This document shows, in pieces, positions 34,271 to 42,130 of a stretch of DNA of 64,000 nucleotides. The notes beneath the pieces were generated by a model. It worked only from the letters and a program-made list of their open reading frames with translations, searched no databases and had not been told where the DNA came from. This stretch comes from Leyella lascolaii (GTDB lineage: Bacteria; Bacteroidota; Bacteroidia; Bacteroidales; Bacteroidaceae). Numbering within the stretch: position 1 is the stretch's first letter; each line of letters begins with the position of its first letter. Location: NCBI RefSeq assembly GCF_900079775.1, contig NZ_LT556038.1, positions 163,855 to 227,854 on the forward strand, in the 5' to 3' direction. The position numbers were made by a program, and so were the translations under genes.

Positions 34271-36484
34271 TTATTCCCCATCCTCGGCATTGCCGCCGGT
34301 GTGAGTCGCGCGAAACGAATCGACGATACTGATTATCTCTTCTCCGTATTTCTCAGCTCTCTTCGGTCCTATGGACGACAGTCCCACAAGCTCATCGGGC
34401 GATTTCGGCATGGTGTCGGCTATGGCTTCAAGCGATTTTGTGTGCATTATACAGTAAGCCGGCATCTTTGTCTCCAACGCTTTTTCTCTGCGCCATGCGA
34501 CGAGAGCCTCAAGCACTCTGTCGCTGGCGGAACGGTGTCCTGACGCGGCGGAAGAAGCCGTCCGGACGTCAGCCGCGGCTTTCTTTCTTTTTACGGCAGG
34601 TGCCTTTCCGGCAGAGGAGCGGCTTCCTGTCCGGCGTTCAGCCGTACGTGAAGACTTGCGGCTGTCAGGCTCCGCGCCCTCCGCACCTATCCTCGTCTTC
34701 TCCCGCATATACCTGTTGGCGTCAAATCCGTTTTCCACGACAAAGCCAAGCAGGTGCCGTTTGCTGTCCAGCGATGTCTTCAGCTCGGACATATATTCTT
34801 CTATCCGCTGCGAGAGTTCTTTGTTTTCAGTGACAATATCGAGTTTTCTGACGAAGCCGTCAACTTCTGTCAGCCGTTTGAGAAAGTATGACGCGCCCTT
34901 TCTTATTCTCTCCGCAAGCGCGGAGTCTTCGGCAAAGCCGTCTGTTGTCATGACCATCCTGACATACTGCTTATGGAACTTGTCTGACACGGCAGCCACC
35001 TCCGACACGAGCCGCGCGCTGCGAGCCTTGAACTCCGTAGACGTGCGCGAATAGCGGTGCGACATGTGTTCGGTCATGATGCGTGTCATGGAGTAGAACG
35101 GCGAGATGACGGAAGTGAAGTCGAACAGTCCGTCGAGCATAGCCACATAATACTTGCGCTGCATTCCGCCAAGCGTGCGCGCGTCGGGAATGTTGCGGCG
35201 CGCGTCACTTACAAACCCGTCCACAGCCCCGTCGCGTATTATGGCGGCACGAGTGAGCGGTGCGCTGAGCACCAGTCCTTCGAGCGTCCGGCAACGGCTG
35301 AGAGCCACGTAGGTCTGCCCGTGAGCGAACGACATGGAGGCGTCTATCACGGCATGGTCGAACGTAAGTCCCTGACTCTTGTGTATGGTTATCGCCCAAG
35401 CCGTCTTCACGGGGAACTGACGGAACGCCCCGTTCACCACCTCGCTTATCTCCTTCGTGTCGTTGTCAAGCTCGTAGCGAGTATTCTCCCATGTTTCCGG
35501 CTCCACCTCTATCTCCGCGCCGCCGTCCTTAGGTCTGACGGTGAAGCCCCTGCTGCCTATCGAGCAGACGGTGCCTATCATGCCGTTATAGTAGCGTTTC
35601 TCTGGCGAAGAGTCGTTTTTGACAAACATCACCTGCGCCTTCTCCTTCAGCGTAAGCCGTTCGTCAGTGGGATACATATAGTCGGGGAACACACCCTCTA
35701 TTTCGGCGTCATAGGTGTAAGCCTTTCCCGGCAGTGCTTCGAGCCTCGCGTTGTTCACCCGTTGCGCCTGGGCGTTGTGTGTTGTCAGGCGTATGCATCC
35801 CTCCACGCTGTCTGCATTGAATCCGGGTATATAACGGCTGTTCAGAGTGTCGAGCACGCTCTGGTCGGCTGTATTGTCGCGCACGCGGTTGAGCAGAGCC
35901 ACAAACTGCGGGTCAGCCTGCCTGTACACCTTGTTCAGTTCCACCACCGCATATTCCGTACGTGCCAGAGCGTTGCTGCTGAAGAAATAAGGCGTGGAAT
36001 AATACTGCTGCAGGATGGTCCACTCCTCGTCCTTCACCACGGGTGCAAGTTGCCCGAGGTCGCCTATCATCAGCAGCTGCACACCTCCGAAGGGACGCTT
36101 GTCGCGACGGCAGAGGCGCAGCACGTAGTCCACGGAGTCGAGCACATCCGCCCTCACCATGCTTATCTCGTCTATCACAAGAAGGTCGATGGCGCATATC
36201 ACACGTTTCTTCTCCTTGCTCATGCGCACCTGAGAGCCCTGCGTGCCGAACTTGGCTCCGGGCACGTAAGGGGCAAAAGGCAGCTGGAAGAACGAGTGCA
36301 TCGTCACTCCGCCAGCATTGAGGGCGGCTATGCCTGTGGGTGCCACGACGACGGCGCACTTCGATGTATGCTCCTTCAGATTGCGCAGGAAGGTGGTCTT
36401 GCCCGTCCCTGCCCTACCGGTGAGAAAAAGACTCGTACCGGTGGTCTCTATTATGTTCCACGCCAGCTGTGCTTCCTCGTTCAT
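34271..36484 (-). CDS. PIF1-like helicase with C-terminal HRDC domain
   Basis: 737 residues, superfamily 1B helicase. Walker A LTGRAGTGKTTFLRNL (about 20-35), APTGIAALNAGG, Walker B LLVIDEISMV near 105, GDLGQLAPV, and near 370-400 ITIHKSQGLTFDHAVID with FAHGQTYVALSRCR. A basic Ser/Arg/Lys linker (about 610-655) precedes an HRDC-like domain (660-725: VLEALVAWRREKALE, LSSIGPKRAEKYG), as in RecQ. PIF1 enzymes unwind DNA 5'-3', including G-quadruplex and stalled-fork substrates. The fused HRDC is common in Bacteroidetes members. Confidence 0.93.
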   Translation of the reverse strand: MNEEAQLAWNIIETTGTSLFLTGRAGTGKTTFLRNLKEHTSKCAVVVAPTGIAALNAGGVTMHSFFQLPFAPYVPGAKFGTQGSQVRMSKEKKRVICAIDLLVIDEISMVRADVLDSVDYVLRLCRRDKRPFGGVQLLMIGDLGQLAPVVKDEEWTILQQYYSTPYFFSSNALARTEYAVVELNKVYRQADPQFVALLNRVRDNTADQSVLDTLNSRYIPGFNADSVEGCIRLTTHNAQAQRVNNARLEALPGKAYTYDAEIEGVFPDYMYPTDERLTLKEKAQVMFVKNDSSPEKRYYNGMIGTVCSIGSRGFTVRPKDGGAEIEVEPETWENTRYELDNDTKEISEVVNGAFRQFPVKTAWAITIHKSQGLTFDHAVIDASMSFAHGQTYVALSRCRTLEGLVLSAPLTRAAIIRDGAVDGFVSDARRNIPDARTLGGMQRKYYVAMLDGLFDFTSVISPFYSMTRIMTEHMSHRYSRTSTEFKARSARLVSEVAAVSDKFHKQYVRMVMTTDGFAEDSALAERIRKGASYFLKRLTEVDGFVRKLDIVTENKELSQRIEEYMSELKTSLDSKRHLLGFVVENGFDANRYMREKTRIGAEGAEPDSRKSSRTAERRTGSRSSAGKAPAVKRKKAAADVRTASSAASGHRSASDRVLEALVAWRREKALETKMPAYCIMHTKSLEAIADTMPKSPDELVGLSSIGPKRAEKYGEEIISIVDSFRATHTGGNAEDGE

Positions 36485-36511
36485 GATGTGCTGTGTTTTT
36501 TAAGACAGGCA

Positions 36512-36519
36512 CAAAGTTA
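36512..36519 (-). promoter_or_regulatory. -7 box (TAACTTTG) for the helicase gene
   Basis: Minus-strand GTAACTTTGTGCC 27 bp before the ATG at 36484. Confidence 0.6.
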
Positions 36520-36598
36520 CGCAAAATAGCTGAAAACCTGCCATCGGCACTCTAACAAAAAATAACGCGCCGCTGTAGGGCATGATACGGAAAATGAG

Positions 36599-36606
36599 TA
36601 ATTTTG
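36599..36606 (+). promoter_or_regulatory. -7 box (TAATTTTG) for the Cof phosphatase gene
   Basis: TAATTTTGCATC 35 bp before the ATG at 36642; divergent to the helicase promoter. Confidence 0.6.
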
Positions 36607-36641
36607 CATCAGCTTAAAGGTAAACAACATTTCACAGAGTC

Positions 36642-37427
36642 ATGATAAAAGCACTGTTTTTCGATATAGACGGAACACTCGTGAGCTTCACCACACACGC
36701 CATACCGCAGTCAACGGTGAAGGCTCTCACACGCGCCAGAGAGAAAGGCATAAAGATATTCATCTCCACCGGACGGCCTATGCCGTTCATCAACAACCTC
36801 GGAGCGATAAGCCACCTTATAGACGGATATATCACCACCAACGGAGCATGCTGCACCATCGGCGACAGGACTGTAAGGCTCACACCTATAGCCCGCCCTG
36901 ACACGGACAGACTGCTGGAGTTTGTAAGGAACGAGCGCACCGGGTGCGTGGTGATGTGCAACGAGGGCACGGCAATGCTCAACAAGACACCCGACACAGA
37001 CCATGTGCTGTACGACATTCTTAACATAAGATATGACGACATGGCTATGCCGCTCGACGAAATACTGCAACGTCCGGTGTTGCAGATAACACCGTTCATC
37101 ACCCGCGAACAGGAGAGCGCGCTCATGCATCAGCTCCCTGACTGCGCCTCAACACGATGGTATCCCGCCTTCTGCGACATAACGTCACGCCTTGCCGACA
37201 AGAGCCGCGGACTGGAGGCTGTGGCGGAGGCTGCCGGCATAGGCATAGAGGAGACGATGGCTTTCGGAGACGGGGGCAACGACATACCCATAATAAAACG
37301 CGCCGGCACGGGCATAGCCATGGGCAACGCCCTCGACAACGTGAAGGATGTGGCTGACTACGTCACCGACCACATCGACAACGACGGCATAGCCAAGGCT
37401 CTCGAGCACTTCGGAGTGACCGCCTGA
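36642..37427 (+). CDS. Cof-type HAD-IIB hydrolase
   Basis: 261 residues. HAD motif I FFDIDGTL (nucleophile Asp 8), motif II ISTGRP, a Lys in motif III before ADKSRGLEAV, and motif IV AFGDGGNDIPII with IAMGNA. The C2-type cap lies at about 85-185. It dephosphorylates small phosphorylated metabolites such as sugar phosphates or flavin nucleotides; exact substrate unknown. Single gene. Confidence 0.93.
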   Translation: MIKALFFDIDGTLVSFTTHAIPQSTVKALTRAREKGIKIFISTGRPMPFINNLGAISHLIDGYITTNGACCTIGDRTVRLTPIARPDTDRLLEFVRNERTGCVVMCNEGTAMLNKTPDTDHVLYDILNIRYDDMAMPLDEILQRPVLQITPFITREQESALMHQLPDCASTRWYPAFCDITSRLADKSRGLEAVAEAAGIGIEETMAFGDGGNDIPIIKRAGTGIAMGNALDNVKDVADYVTDHIDNDGIAKALEHFGVTA

Positions 37428-38055
37428 CAATGACGGTGTAAACGGACAGTGGGCAAACCGGGCACCACCAAATGTTAAAAGACACCCCTGCCAAAGCGTC
37501 TGATACACCCTGAAGTTTTCTCACGGGTGCATTGCGGCGCGAAAAAAGCATTTTTCCAACCTGCCGCGCAACACACTGACAATCAGCGGAAAACACAAAA
37601 ACGTGCCACACCGGGGCTGAAACAGTCTCGCGGAAGAGCCCGTTCTGTCGTGCCGGACGGGCTCTTCCGCATGACAGAAGAGGCATTATCACATCTCCAA
37701 AAAGTCTTTCCGGCAACGCTGAAAAGGCTGAAACGGCAATTTTCCGAGCATTAAAAACCATACATAGACCATGTTCCGGCAGTTCAGGAGGGCATGAATG
37801 GGGGTAGAAAACAGGGCACTCACACCTGCTGCGACATGCCGGAAGGATGCGGAAAGTGTTAAACCGCACCGGAGTTTTCGTTAATAATTGTTTACACCGG
37901 AGAATAAGGCACGATTTATGCATCCGCATCTTCACAAGCGACATGCCCTGCCACATGCAGGAAACGCACTTCCGCCGCATCCCGACATACTGACAAAGAG
38001 AAGCCGGCAACCGTTATTTTTCGTCATTTTTTTCGTTTTTTACAACGATAATTTG
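37428..38055. other. Long intergenic region with GC-rich palindromes
   Basis: No supported gene. GCGGAAGAGCCCGT at about 37631 and its exact inverse at about 37657 form a 14-bp stem. Further short repeats (CGGCAACGCTGAAAAGGCTG, GAAACGG) resemble those near 20.5 and 52.6 kb. Confidence 0.6.
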
Positions 38056-38063
38056 TAAGTTTG
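38056..38063 (+). promoter_or_regulatory. -7 box (TAAGTTTG) upstream of pepT
   Basis: TAAGTTTGCAAATAC about 190 bp before the pepT ATG, implying a long leader if used. No riboswitch was recognised in it. Confidence 0.45.
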
Positions 38064-38253
38064 CAAATACAAACACACTTTGTACGGCATGCCCGTACAG
38101 AGGCTGAACACGCACACCGGACAATCAAAAAGAAAGATAAAGACAGGAATGTGCGACAGAATGGAGGATAAACGGAGTTCCACCTTATCCCATACCGCAT
38201 GACTACAACTTACATTATATAAAGAAAAAACATATTTTAGACAATAACACAAA

Positions 38254-39477
38254 ATGGACATTACCGAACGATTTTTAAACTACACCAGATTCGACACGCA
38301 GTCGAGCGAAGAATCGGACAGCGTGCCAAGTACGTCAAAACAGCTTGTTTTTGCCGAATATCTCAAAAAAGAACTCGAGGACGAAGGCTTCAGCGATGTG
38401 GAGATGGACGAGAAGGGCTACATCTACGCTACTCTGAAATCGAACTCCAAGAAGAATATACCGACAATAGGATTCATCTCACACTATGACACAAGCCCCG
38501 ACTGCAGCGGCAAGAACGTCAATCCGCGTATCATAAGAAACTACGACGGAGGAGACATTGTGCTGTCTGAAGGCATCATTTCCTCACCGGCGAAATTCCC
38601 GGAACTGCTTCAGCATAAGGGCGAGGACATCATCGTGACCGACGGCTACACCCTGCTGGGGGCTGACGACAAGGCGGGAATAGCCGAGATAGTGCAAGCC
38701 ATGTGCTGGCTGCGCGACCATGACGAGATAGAGCACGGCGACATCCGTGTGGGATTCAACCCTGATGAGGAAATCGGAATGGGCGCCCACCACTTCGATG
38801 TGGAGAAATTCGGATGCGAATGGGCATACACCATGGACGGCGGAGACCTCGGAAACCTGGAGTACGAGAACTTCAACGCCGCGTCGGCTAAGATACACAT
38901 AAAGGGCATAAGCGTGCACCCGGGCTATGCGAAGGACAAGATGGTGAACGCCAACAGGCTGGCGGCGGAGTTCGCGTCGATGCTGCCGGAGGACGAGACT
39001 CCCGAGACCACAGAGGCTTATGAGGGCTTCTACCACCTTCTGGGCATACAGGCAAACATAGAGAACGCTACGCTACATTACATCATACGCGACCACGACC
39101 GCGAGCGTTTTGAGGACCGCAAGGACTTCATCGAGGACTGCGTGAGGCGCATGAACGACAAGTACGGCAACGGAACGGTGACGGCAGAGCTGAAGGACCA
39201 GTACTACAACATGAAGGAGAAGATAGACCCCAACATGCATGTCATAGACATCGTGCTGAAAGCCATGCAGGACTGCGGCGTGCCGCCAAAGGTGGAGCCG
39301 ATACGCGGAGGCACCGACGGCGCGCAGCTGTCGTTCAAGGGACTGCCCTGCCCCAACATCTTCGCAGGCGGTGTGAACTTCCACGGTCCGTATGAGTTTG
39401 TGAGCATACAGGTGATGGAGAAAGCCATGCAGGTGATAGTGAGGATATGCGAACTCACGGCACAGTATAACGACTGA
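38254..39477 (+). CDS. pepT: Peptidase T (aminotripeptidase)
   Basis: 407 residues, normal PepT length. M20 metal ligands: [14 protein letters not shown] (His/Asp), [13 protein letters not shown] (bridging Asp), [12 protein letters not shown] (catalytic Glu pair), [10 protein letters not shown] and the late [12 protein letters not shown]is. [20 protein letters not shown] is diagnostic. It is a cytosolic zinc enzyme cleaving the N-terminal residue of tripeptides. The next gene follows by 94 bp. Confidence 0.97.
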   Translation: MDITERFLNYTRFDTQSSEESDSVPSTSKQLVFAEYLKKELEDEGFSDVEMDEKGYIYATLKSNSKKNIPTIGFISHYDTSPDCSGKNVNPRIIRNYDGGDIVLSEGIISSPAKFPELLQHKGEDIIVTDGYTLLGADDKAGIAEIVQAMCWLRDHDEIEHGDIRVGFNPDEEIGMGAHHFDVEKFGCEWAYTMDGGDLGNLEYENFNAASAKIHIKGISVHPGYAKDKMVNANRLAAEFASMLPEDETPETTEAYEGFYHLLGIQANIENATLHYIIRDHDRERFEDRKDFIEDCVRRMNDKYGNGTVTAELKDQYYNMKEKIDPNMHVIDIVLKAMQDCGVPPKVEPIRGGTDGAQLSFKGLPCPNIFAGGVNFHGPYEFVSIQVMEKAMQVIVRICELTAQYND

Positions 39478-39571
39478 GCCACTGCATGAGAGACACAAGG
39501 CACGGCGCATGGACATCCGCTACGACTGTCCATGCGCCGGTGCATATACAGACACTTATCAGGGAACAACA

Positions 39572-41857
39572 ATGGCAGAGACACCTAATTTCATATCCGA
39601 CCTCGCGCTGATACTTATAGTGGCAGGCGCGGTCACAATACTGTTCAAGAAACTCAGACAGCCGCTCGTGCTCGGCTATGTGGTGGCGGGATTCATCGTC
39701 AGTCCGCACATGCCGTACACCATGTCGGTCATCGACAGTTCGAGCGTAGGCACGTGGGCGGACATCGGAGTGATGTTCCTGCTCTTCTCACTCGGGCTCG
39801 ACTTCTCGTTCAAGAAGATAATGAAGATGGGCGCGTCGCCCGTCATCTCCACGTGCACCATTATCTTCTGCATGATGACGCTGGGCATCATCGTGGGGCA
39901 CTCGTTCGGATGGAAACGCATGGACTGCATCTTCCTCGGCGGAATGCTGGCAATGAGCTCCACCACAATAATATATAAGGCATTCAACGACATGGGTCTA
40001 AGGCAGCAGAAATTCACCGGTTCGGTGATGAGCGTGCTCATTCTCGAGGACATACTGGCTATTGTCATGATGGTGATGCTGTCGGCTATAGCCGTCGGGA
40101 GCGGCGCCGACGGAGAACAGATGGTGGGCAGCATAGCCAAGATAGTGTTCTTCCTCATCCTCTGGTTTGTGGTGGGCATAGCCTTGGTGCCGCTGTTCCT
40201 GAGGTCGGTGCGCAGGCTCGTCAACGACGAGACGCTCCTCATCGTGTCGCTCGGGCTGTGCTGTCTGATGGCTGTGCTGTCCACAAAGGTGGGCTTCAGC
40301 AGCGCTTTCGGAGCGTTCGTGATGGGTTCCATCATATCGGAGACCATCGAGGCGGACAAGATAGAACGGCTTGTCTCACCGGTGAAGGATCTCTTCGGCG
40401 CGATATTCTTCGTGTCGGTGGGCATGCTTGTCGACCCCGCGATACTCGTGGAGTATGCCCTCCCGATAGTGGTGCTCGTCATAACTATACTCGTTGGGCA
40501 GGCTGTCTTCGGCACACTCGGGTTCATGCTCGGCGGACAGTCGCTCAAGTCGGCTATGCGTTGCGGATTCTCCATGGCTCAGATAGGCGAGTTCTCGTTC
40601 ATCATAGCCTCTCTTGGACTCTCGCTCGGAGTGACAGGGCACTTCCTGTATCCTGTGGTTGTGGCGGTGTCGGTCATAACCACGTTCCTCACTCCTTACA
40701 TGATAAAGCTGTCGGTGCCGTGCTATGGCTACGTGGAACGCCATCTGCCTGAAAACCTGATAAACACTCTCAACAACATATCCATGAACAACGCGCCAGC
40801 ACAGGAGAGCAAATGGAAGAGGCTCATCACGCAGATGGCATTCAACACACTTGTCTATTCCATCCTGTCCACGGCGTGCATAGTGCTCATGTTCACGTTT
40901 TTCCTGCCGTTCATAAGAAAGGTCATGCCCGGCATGCACTGGTGGGCGAACGGCATCTGCGGCTTGCTGACGGTGTTCGTCATATCGCCTTTCCTCAGGG
41001 CTATGATAATGAAGAAGAACCACAGCAAGGAGTTCGTGGCTCTGTGGCATGAGAACCGCATGAACAGGTTTCCTCTCATATTCACCATCATCGTGAGAGC
41101 CGTCATAGCGATAGCATTCCTTTTCTATATATGCAACTATCTGTCGCGCTTCACCAACGCCCTGATGATAAGCCTGGCAACGGCAATGGTGATGCTCATG
41201 GTGGTGTCGAGAAGGCTGAAGAAGCGTAGCATAAGGATGGAGAAGATGTTCGTGCAGAATCTCAGGTCGCGCGAGATAGAGGCACAGGTGCTCGGAATGA
41301 GAAAGCCGCTGTATGAGGGAAGACTGCTCGACAGGGACGTGCACATAAGCGACATCGACGTGCCAGCCGACACGGCATGGGCTGGCAAATCGCTGCGCGA
41401 GCTCGGACTGAGCAACCTTTACGGTGTGCACGTGAGCAGCATCCTGCGCGGACACAGACGCATAAACATCCCTGGAGGAGACGACAAGGTGTTTCCCGGC
41501 GACCGGCTGCAGGTGATTGGAAGCGACGAACAGCTCACAGCGTTCAGCAAAGCGGTGAGCGGCAACGTGGCGGAGGCTGACCCTGACGTGGAAAAAAGGG
41601 AGATGCACCTCAGGCAGATTGTGATAGACAAGAACGGAAGATTCAGCGGCAGAACGCTCGGAGAGAGTGGCATAAGAGACAAATACAACTGCATGGTGGT
41701 AGGAATAGAGGAAGGAAAGGAGAATCTTTCGGCTGTGAACGCATCCTATAGATTCCGTCCCGATGACATAGTTTGGATTGTAGGCGAGGCTCCCGACCTC
41801 GAGGCAGTGGTCAAACAGAACCATACCGCCGTCGCAGACAGACAACAGCAGCCATAA
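39572..41857 (+). CDS. CPA2-family cation:proton antiporter with two TrkA-C domains
   Basis: About 761 residues from the ATG at 39572 (MAETPNFISDLALILIVAGA); the frame from 39509 would add an unlikely hydrophilic leader. The N-terminal Na+/H+ exchanger domain has about 12 helices (to about 400) with FVSVGMLVDPAILVEY. A second hydrophobic part follows (about 420-570), then two TrkA-C-like domains (about 610-680, GDRLQVIGSDEQL; 690-755, PDDIVWIVGEAPDL). KefB-like transporters usually carry TrkA-N plus TrkA-C, so the absence of an NAD-binding TrkA-N is worth noting. Role: K+/Na+ exchange and pH homeostasis. Confidence 0.9.
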   Translation: MAETPNFISDLALILIVAGAVTILFKKLRQPLVLGYVVAGFIVSPHMPYTMSVIDSSSVGTWADIGVMFLLFSLGLDFSFKKIMKMGASPVISTCTIIFCMMTLGIIVGHSFGWKRMDCIFLGGMLAMSSTTIIYKAFNDMGLRQQKFTGSVMSVLILEDILAIVMMVMLSAIAVGSGADGEQMVGSIAKIVFFLILWFVVGIALVPLFLRSVRRLVNDETLLIVSLGLCCLMAVLSTKVGFSSAFGAFVMGSIISETIEADKIERLVSPVKDLFGAIFFVSVGMLVDPAILVEYALPIVVLVITILVGQAVFGTLGFMLGGQSLKSAMRCGFSMAQIGEFSFIIASLGLSLGVTGHFLYPVVVAVSVITTFLTPYMIKLSVPCYGYVERHLPENLINTLNNISMNNAPAQESKWKRLITQMAFNTLVYSILSTACIVLMFTFFLPFIRKVMPGMHWWANGICGLLTVFVISPFLRAMIMKKNHSKEFVALWHENRMNRFPLIFTIIVRAVIAIAFLFYICNYLSRFTNALMISLATAMVMLMVVSRRLKKRSIRMEKMFVQNLRSREIEAQVLGMRKPLYEGRLLDRDVHISDIDVPADTAWAGKSLRELGLSNLYGVHVSSILRGHRRINIPGGDDKVFPGDRLQVIGSDEQLTAFSKAVSGNVAEADPDVEKREMHLRQIVIDKNGRFSGRTLGESGIRDKYNCMVVGIEEGKENLSAVNASYRFRPDDIVWIVGEAPDLEAVVKQNHTAVADRQQQP

Positions 41858-41879
41858 GCCCCAACCCCATAACAATAAA

Positions 41880-41911
41880 GCCTCACCTCTTCAGGTGGGG
41901 CTTTTTGCATC
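41880..41911 (+). terminator. Rho-independent terminator of the antiporter gene
   Basis: AAGCCTCACCT CTTC AGGTGGGGCTT followed by TTTTGC: 11-bp stem, 4-nt loop, T-run, 22 bp after the stop codon. Confidence 0.92.
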
Positions 41912-41940
41912 ATATGATTTATAGGTAGTGCCTTAATTCC

Positions 41941-42130
41941 GAATCGGTCTTTATACTCCGGTCTGATTATGCGTTAATGTCGAGTGGATTGCTTGCCGTT
42001 TCGACGAGGCGAAGCGGGCTATGCCGGGACGGAACGGTAAGTAAGACGCCGACAGAAACGCATAAGCAGACCAGAGAGAATGTGGAATAATAAATTATTC
42101 AAATATATGCGTTCTAATGACCGATTGGGG
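41941..42130. repeat. 190-bp foldback (MITE-like) element between two gene ends
   Basis: Ends are inverted: GAATCGGTCTTTATAC at the left, CAATCGGTCATTAGAAC inward from the right. Inside, GGTCTGATTATGCGTT (41960) pairs with AACGCATAAGCAGACC (42058) at 15 of 16 positions, and CTTGCCGTTTCGACG (about 41991) pairs imperfectly with CGGGACGGAACGGTAAG. The right end abuts the lptD stop codon. No transposase. Target duplication not evident. Confidence 0.75.

Noticed and set aside
35057..36529. 490-residue plus-strand frame antisense to the helicase gene
   Set aside because: His/Val/Arg-rich shadow of a clearly identified PIF1 helicase on the other strand.
40376..41875. 499-residue minus-strand frame antisense to the antiporter gene
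   Set aside because: Shadow of the antiporter; composition typical of reverse reading of a GC-rich gene.
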